Below, one piece after another: positions 59,172-64,000 of a DNA stretch of 64,000 nucleotides. The translations under genes and the position numbers were made by a program. The stretch's first letter is position 1, and each line of letters opens with the position of its first letter. Source of the stretch: Pseudomonas pisciculturae (GTDB taxonomy: Bacteria > Pseudomonadota > Gammaproteobacteria > Pseudomonadales > Pseudomonadaceae); the NCBI RefSeq assembly GCF_015461805.1, contig NZ_JACVZE010000002.1, forward strand, positions 372,001 to 436,000, in the 5' to 3' direction. The notes under the pieces are model-generated. The model saw only the letters and a list, made by a program, of their open reading frames with translations, was not told the DNA's origin and searched no databases.

Positions 59172-61148
59172 TCAGCGGAAGCGGTCTACCTCATGGCGCA
59201 AGCCAGACGCCAATGTCTCCAGCTCTTTGGCCGTAATCGCCAAATTCGACACCACTTCACGCTGCTCACTGTTGGCCAACGCAATGCTCTGCAAATTACT
59301 ACTCAGCAAGGTCGCCGTGCTGCTCTGCTCCTGAGTCGCCGTGGTAATCGCCGCAAACTGCTGCCCCGCCGAACGGCTTTGCTCGTCGATGCTCGCCAGC
59401 GCCGAGGCCACGTCGGCGTTGCGCGACAAGCCTTCCTGCATCAACACTTTGCCGTGTTCCATGGTGGTAATGGCGTTGCCGGTTTCCTGCTGGATGCTTT
59501 GAATCATCCCGGAAATTTCGTCGGTGGCCTCTCGGGTGCGCGACGCCAGGTTACGTACTTCATCGGCGACTACGGCAAACCCGCGGCCCTGCTCACCGGC
59601 ACGTGCTGCCTCGATTGCGGCGTTGAGCGCCAACAGGTTGGTCTGGTCGGCAATCGAGGTGATCACCCCAACAATGCCGCCGATTTCCTGGGAGCGTTGG
59701 CCCAAGGTGTTGATGACGGTCGCCGTGCTGTTGAGCGCGGTGGCGATATGTTCCAGCGACGATGACGCTTCTTGCATCGACGTACGACCAATCCGCGTTT
59801 GTTGGGCATTTTCTTGAGCGAGGCGCTCGGTGTTGCCCATGTTGTCGGCGATATTCAACGAGGTAGCGCTGAACTCTTCCACCGCGCCGGCCATGCTGGT
59901 GATCTCGCCGGATTGCTGCTCCATACCTTCATAAGCCCCGCCGGACAAACCGGACAACGCCTGCGCACGGCTGTTGACCTCTTCGGCCGCCTTGCGGATA
60001 TGGGACACCATGGTCGACAACGCTTCACCCATCTGGTTGAAGCTGCGCGCCAGTTGACCGATTTCGTCATGGCTGGACACATTCAAGCGTGCGCTCAAAT
60101 CACCCGCGCCTAGGGCTTCAGCCTGGCGCACCAAGTCACCCAGCGGCGCCAGCTTGCTGCGCAGCAGCCATACCGTGGCGCCGACTGCCAACAGCATCGC
60201 CAGCACGCTGCCGATCACCAGACGAATGCCGACGTCCCACGTCACCGAGCGAATCTCGGCCTTGGGCATGCTCGCAACCACCGCCCACGGGCCACCCTCG
60301 AAAGATACTGACACGCTGTAGAAATCTTCGTTTTTGTCAGCCCAGAAGCGGCCGGTGCCTGGCGCCTTGGCCAGGTCCAGCATCACTGGCACCGCCTGGT
60401 CCGGCGCTTGCACACCTGCCGGCGGCACCAGCCAATGCTTTTGCTCATCGAGCAACGCGAGGGAGCCGGTGCGGCCGATGCGGAAGCGTTTGAGGTTTTC
60501 GAACTGAGCGTTCTGGGCATCGGTGTAATCAAAGCCGATAAACAACACCGCAATGACTTTACCGCTGGTGTCGCGTACCGGGCTGTACTGCGTCATGTAA
60601 GAACGGTCGAACAACACGGCGCGGCCGATGTAGGTCTGCCCACTGAACACACGCGGGTAGGCCGGCCCATTGCGGTCCAGCACCGTGCCAATGGCGCGAT
60701 TGCCGTCCTGCTTGGTCAGGGACGTGCTGACGCGAATAAAATCGTCGCCGCTGCGCACGAACACGGTGGCCACGCCGCCGGACATCTGCTTGAACTCGTC
60801 CACTTCCTCGAAGTTGTTGTTCAGCAGTTCGCTGCCCAAGTACAGGCTCGGGGTCTGTACCCCGGCGACCGCAACGGACTGATCCGCCCGCACGCTCAAG
60901 CCGGCACTGAACCGTTTCTCAAACAGCCCCGTCAGGCGCTGGGTACTTTCGCGCAAAGTGCCGTGAAACGTATTGAGTTGGTCGGCGAGCAAACGTGCTT
61001 CGCTGGCCAAGTGCTCTTCACGGGTATCGAGGTTGGCAGCGTCCAGCGAACGCAGGGCAAAAACAGTGCTGCCACCAATGGCGACAGCCAAAATCACGGC
61101 TAACGCGAGGCCTAACTGGGAGGCAATCCGAGCGCGAGGTTGAGACAT
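59172..61148 (-). CDS. Methyl-accepting chemotaxis protein with Cache sensor
   Basis: 658-residue transmembrane chemoreceptor. First helix at about 11-33, a periplasmic region of about 275 residues with a Cache_3/Cache_2-type sensor ([51 protein letters not shown]), second helix at about 308-330, HAMP domain ([20 protein letters not shown]), and the cytoplasmic signalling hairpin whose tip reads [20 protein letters not shown]. No C-terminal CheR-binding pentapeptide. Ligand unknown; Cache domains bind small molecules such as amino or organic acids. Confidence 0.93.
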   Translation of the reverse strand: MSQPRARIASQLGLALAVILAVAIGGSTVFALRSLDAANLDTREEHLASEARLLADQLNTFHGTLRESTQRLTGLFEKRFSAGLSVRADQSVAVAGVQTPSLYLGSELLNNNFEEVDEFKQMSGGVATVFVRSGDDFIRVSTSLTKQDGNRAIGTVLDRNGPAYPRVFSGQTYIGRAVLFDRSYMTQYSPVRDTSGKVIAVLFIGFDYTDAQNAQFENLKRFRIGRTGSLALLDEQKHWLVPPAGVQAPDQAVPVMLDLAKAPGTGRFWADKNEDFYSVSVSFEGGPWAVVASMPKAEIRSVTWDVGIRLVIGSVLAMLLAVGATVWLLRSKLAPLGDLVRQAEALGAGDLSARLNVSSHDEIGQLARSFNQMGEALSTMVSHIRKAAEEVNSRAQALSGLSGGAYEGMEQQSGEITSMAGAVEEFSATSLNIADNMGNTERLAQENAQQTRIGRTSMQEASSSLEHIATALNSTATVINTLGQRSQEIGGIVGVITSIADQTNLLALNAAIEAARAGEQGRGFAVVADEVRNLASRTREATDEISGMIQSIQQETGNAITTMEHGKVLMQEGLSRNADVASALASIDEQSRSAGQQFAAITTATQEQSSTATLLSSNLQSIALANSEQREVVSNLAITAKELETLASGLRHEVDRFR

Positions 61149-61312
61149 GACAGCTCCTGGCCGAGGCCAGGATCATCCTGATCTCATAGCGCTGCTCGGC
61201 AAATTATCTAGTGGGTAGCGTTGGAGCACCATGGTTCCAACACACCTACTTCGGCGGGCGCGGGCAATACTTGAGCGAATCACAGGGGTATCGCGCAAAC
61301 GATTGCAACGCT

Positions 61313-62233
61313 TCAGTCGAGACGTCGTACGTGAGGCAGTTCCATGGCCTTGACCTCACCCTGAAGAAACTCCGCTAAACGCCGCAACCGCTCACCGCCT
61401 GGACGGGTTTTTGGCCACACCAGGTAATAGCTTTCGCCACTGGCCACGGCGGTGGGCCATGGGAGGCTCAGCCGCCCTTGGGCGACGTCCTCGGCCACCA
61501 TCAGCAAATCGCCCATGGACACGCCATAACCCCGCGCGGCAGCGATCATGCCCAATTCCAGCGTATCGAACACCTGGCCGCCTTTGAGGGATACCCGAGA
61601 GGTCAGCCCCATGCGTTCCAGCCAATTGCGCCAGTCCCGCCGGTCGGGCGTGGGGTGAAGTAACTCAGCGCCAGCCAAACGCTCAGCGTCCCATGGGCCA
61701 TCCTCCAGCAAGTTCGGCGCCCCCACCGGGATCAAAAACTCGGGGAACAGGTAGCAGGCCTCCCAGTCCGCCGGAAAATGCCCGTAGCTCAACAGCACCG
61801 CACAGTCGAACGGCTCCTGGTTGAAGTCCACCTCATCCACGTTCATCCAGGCGCTGGTCAGTTGCACCTCATTGCCCGGCTGCATTGCGCGGAAGCGACT
61901 GAGCCGCGCCAGTAGCCAGCGCATGGTCAGCGTAGACGGCGCCTTCATGCGCAGGATGTCATCTTCAGCACTCAAGGTATGGCAGGCCCGCTCCAATGCG
62001 CCAAACCCCTCGCGCACGCCGGGTAATAGCAGGCGCGCCGCCTCGGTGAGTTGCAGGGTGCGACCACTGCGCTGAAACAGGCGGCAGGCGAAATGCTCCT
62101 CAAGCGTGCGGATATGTCGGCTCACCGCGCTTTGGGTAATCGACAATTCCTCCGCTGCGCGGGTGAACGAGTTGTGTCGAGACGCGGCTTCGAATGCCCG
62201 CAAAGCATAAAGAGGAGGAAGACGACGAGACAT
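61313..62233 (-). CDS. LysR-family transcriptional regulator (GcvA-like)
   Basis: 306-residue regulator. Helix-turn-helix FTRAAEELSITQSAVSRHIR at about 23-42, then an effector-binding domain (about 92-296). The start PPLYALRAFEAASRHNSF is typical of the GcvA/AmpR group. MSRRLPPL at 62233 is chosen; the 15 preceding residues are not conserved. It is divergent from the MATE exporter and may regulate it. Confidence 0.9.
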   Translation of the reverse strand: MSRRLPPLYALRAFEAASRHNSFTRAAEELSITQSAVSRHIRTLEEHFACRLFQRSGRTLQLTEAARLLLPGVREGFGALERACHTLSAEDDILRMKAPSTLTMRWLLARLSRFRAMQPGNEVQLTSAWMNVDEVDFNQEPFDCAVLLSYGHFPADWEACYLFPEFLIPVGAPNLLEDGPWDAERLAGAELLHPTPDRRDWRNWLERMGLTSRVSLKGGQVFDTLELGMIAAARGYGVSMGDLLMVAEDVAQGRLSLPWPTAVASGESYYLVWPKTRPGGERLRRLAEFLQGEVKAMELPHVRRLD

Positions 62234-62391
62234 GAAGAAAACTCCGACAGCAGGACAGCGAAACCCTACCAGAATCAATCAGGCATGAGTTTTAATCATG
62301 CAGAGCATCGTTTTTATCCCTTTGTGCAATGGGCTGGGAGCGCCGAGAATCAACCCTTCCACAACCCCCTGACTAGTTGAGCGTGATGATC

Positions 62392-63789
62392 ATGCAGCAT
62401 CCTGCACGTACCGAACTCTGGGCCATCTTGCGGCTATCGGGGCCGTTGATTGCCTCACAGTTGGCGCACATGCTGATGGTGTTGACCGACACCCTGATGA
62501 TGGCGCGCCTGAGCCCCGAAGCATTGGCCGGCGGCGGTCTGGGCGCAGCCAGCTATTCGTTCGTGTCGATCTTCTGCATCGGCGTGATTGCCGCCGTGGG
62601 CACCCTGGTGGCGATCCGTCACGGTGCGGGCGATATCGAAGGCGCTACCCGCCTGACCCAAGCCGGGCTATGGCTCGCCTGGCTGATGGCCCTGGCGGCC
62701 GGCTTGTTGCTGTGGAACCTCAAACCGCTGCTGCTGATGTTTGGCCAGACCGAAACCAACGTGCAGTCGGCGGGGCAATTCCTCACGATCCTGCCGTTCG
62801 CCCTGCCCGGCTACCTGAGCTTCATGGCCTTGCGCGGCTTCACCAGCGCCATCGGCAAGGCTACCCCGGTGATGGTGATCAGCCTGTGCGGCACCGTGCT
62901 CAACTACCTGCTCAACCACGCCTTGATCGAGGGCATGTTCGGCCTGCCCAAACTCGGCCTGATGGGCATCGGCCTGGTGACCGCGATCGTCGCCAATGGC
63001 ATGGCGCTGGCGTTGATCTGGTACATCCGCAGTAACCGTGCGTATGCCGCTTACCCGCTGAGCAGCGGCCTGTTGCGCCTCAACACTCAGTACCTGCGCG
63101 AGCTGTGGCGCCTGGGCCTGCCGATTGGCGGCACGTATGCAGTGGAGGTCGGGCTGTTTGCCTTTGCCGCGCTGTGCATGGGCACCATGGGCAGCACGCA
63201 GTTGGCGGCGCATCAGATCGCCCTGCAGATTGTCTCGGTGGCATTCATGGTGCCGGCGGGGATGTCCTACGCAGTGACCATGCGTATCGGCCAGCATTAC
63301 GGTGCCGGGCAATTACTGCACGCGCGCATGGCCGGTCGGGTCGGTATGAGCTTTGGTGCTGTGGTGATGTTGGGCTTTGCCGTCGTGTTGTGGCTGTTTT
63401 CCGACCCGCTGATAGGGCTGTTCCTGAACCACAACGACCCGGCGTTCCACGACGTGATCGTATTGGCCGTCAGCCTGTTGGCTGTAGCGGCGTGGTTCGA
63501 ATTGTTCGACGGCGTGCAGACCATCGCCATGGGCTGCATTCGTGGGCTCAAAGACGCCAAGACCACCTTCCTGGTGGGCCTGGGTTGCTATTGGCTGATC
63601 GGTGCACCGTCCGCCTGGTTGATGGCGTTTACCTGGGGCTGGGGGCCAACCGGTGTGTGGTGGGGCTTGGCGCTGGGGCTGGCGTGTGCGGCGGTGAGTT
63701 TGACTTGGGCGTTTGAGGTGAAGATGAAGCGGATGATTCGGCAGGAGCCGAATGTTCAAACCTCATTTCAACCGGCACAAGCAGAGTAA
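62392..63789 (+). CDS. MATE-family multidrug exporter (NorM-like)
   Basis: 465-residue inner-membrane cation/drug antiporter with twelve hydrophobic helices in two similar halves. LRLSGPLIASQLAHMLMVLTDTLMM is the N-terminal family hallmark (residues about 14-38), and the second half opens with ELWRLGLPIGGTYAVEVGLF. Start uncertain between ATG 62386 and ATG 62392; the second fits known homologues (MQHPARTELW). Both lack a strong ribosome-binding site. Confidence 0.92.
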   Translation: MQHPARTELWAILRLSGPLIASQLAHMLMVLTDTLMMARLSPEALAGGGLGAASYSFVSIFCIGVIAAVGTLVAIRHGAGDIEGATRLTQAGLWLAWLMALAAGLLLWNLKPLLLMFGQTETNVQSAGQFLTILPFALPGYLSFMALRGFTSAIGKATPVMVISLCGTVLNYLLNHALIEGMFGLPKLGLMGIGLVTAIVANGMALALIWYIRSNRAYAAYPLSSGLLRLNTQYLRELWRLGLPIGGTYAVEVGLFAFAALCMGTMGSTQLAAHQIALQIVSVAFMVPAGMSYAVTMRIGQHYGAGQLLHARMAGRVGMSFGAVVMLGFAVVLWLFSDPLIGLFLNHNDPAFHDVIVLAVSLLAVAAWFELFDGVQTIAMGCIRGLKDAKTTFLVGLGCYWLIGAPSAWLMAFTWGWGPTGVWWGLALGLACAAVSLTWAFEVKMKRMIRQEPNVQTSFQPAQAE

Positions 63790-63809
63790 GCGCCCTACTC
63801 GGTCAAAAA

Positions 63810-63899
63810 CTGTGGGAGCGGGCTTGCTCGCGAATGCGGTAGGTCAGGTGAAGATTTATTGACTGACACACTGCATTCGCGAGCAAGCCCGCTCCCACT
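63810..63899. repeat. REP pair (REPIN-like)
   Basis: Facing copies ACTGTGGGAGCGGGCTTGCT and AGCAAGCCCGCTCCCAC with GCGAATGC/GCATTCGC extending the stem, about 40 bases apart, between convergent genes. Confidence 0.85.
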
Positions 63900-63917
63900 T
63901 TGGGTTGGGTTTGCAAG

Positions 63918-64000
63918 TCAGCCCAGCAGCGCTTGCTGGCCTTTGCCGAACGTCAGGTACTCCACCAACTCCGGCAGCGGCAACGGCTTGCTGATCAGAT
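63918..64000 (-). CDS. C-terminus of a probable EAL-domain protein (cut by window)
   Basis: Only 26 codons and a stop are inside the window. LISKPLPLPELVEYL resembles the last strand and helix of EAL-type cyclic-di-GMP phosphodiesterases, where a Gly-Tyr/Phe-Leu-x-Ser/Arg-x-Pro-Leu-Pro motif ends the domain. An EAL gene next to the MATE exporter is also recalled for P. aeruginosa. Low certainty because so little is seen. Confidence 0.5.
   Translation of the reverse strand, partial: LISKPLPLPELVEYLTFGKGQQALLG

Overview
The window is a stretch of chromosome from a Pseudomonas, most likely of the P. fluorescens group. The evidence is high G+C, REP elements of the type GTGGGAGGGGGCTTGCTCCC between genes, and a gene order that follows from memory the P. 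aeruginosa block from glpT through ubiD, rho, trxA, ppx, ppk, hemB, algP, algQ, dsbB, hemYXDC, algR, argH, cyaA, rnk, cyaY, lysA, dapF, xerC, sutA, amtB, glnK and comM to a MATE exporter. No rRNA, tRNA, CRISPR array, prophage or insertion sequence is visible. Both ends cut genes: glpT on the left and the C-terminus of a probable EAL-domain protein on the right.

Layout. 1-7 kb: glycerol-3-phosphate uptake (glpT), a ChaC-like glutathione-degrading enzyme, a small PagP-like outer-membrane barrel, an iron-sulfur flavoreductase coupled to ubiD, rho and trxA. 7-15.9 kb: an accessory segment between trxA and ppx. It holds a FadR-type regulator, a polar amino-acid ABC importer and a four-gene DUF1120-type chaperone-usher pilus operon whose promoter-proximal end is visibly A/T-rich. 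15.9-26.2 kb: polyphosphate metabolism (ppx/ppk convergent), hemB, DedA and sterol-desaturase-like membrane proteins, elbB, a DUF188 protein and a cytochrome c-FTR1 iron permease fusion. 26.3-29.6 kb: an envelope operon of three lipoproteins and one periplasmic protein, including LpoB-like members. 29.7-36.7 kb: LysE exporter, ABC-F ATPase coupled to a small MscS channel, histone-like AlgP with long KPAA repeats, an FKBP isomerase, the anti-sigma factor AlgQ/Rsd and DsbB.

36.9-42 kb: hemC-hemD-hemX-hemY, with algR upstream in the same orientation. No sensor kinase gene (algZ/fimS) lies beside algR. 42-49.4 kb: argH, a glutathione transferase, two small conserved proteins, class I adenylate cyclase cyaA, rnk, a DUF1289 protein and frataxin cyaY. 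49.6-54.2 kb: a compact operon lppL-lysA-dapF-DUF484-xerC-HAD, including a 55-residue lipoprotein gene. 54.3-64 kb: sutA, the nitrogen-sensing glnK-amtB pair, ubiK, comM, a Cache-type chemoreceptor, a LysR regulator and a MATE exporter.

Most genes are core metabolism or envelope functions. The parts that deserve attention are the DUF1120 pilus island and its A/T-rich upstream region, the PagP-like barrel next to glpT, an 11-base motif that recurs in three intergenic regions, the absent algR partner, the LpoB-like operon with a structured leader, and the algP minisatellite.
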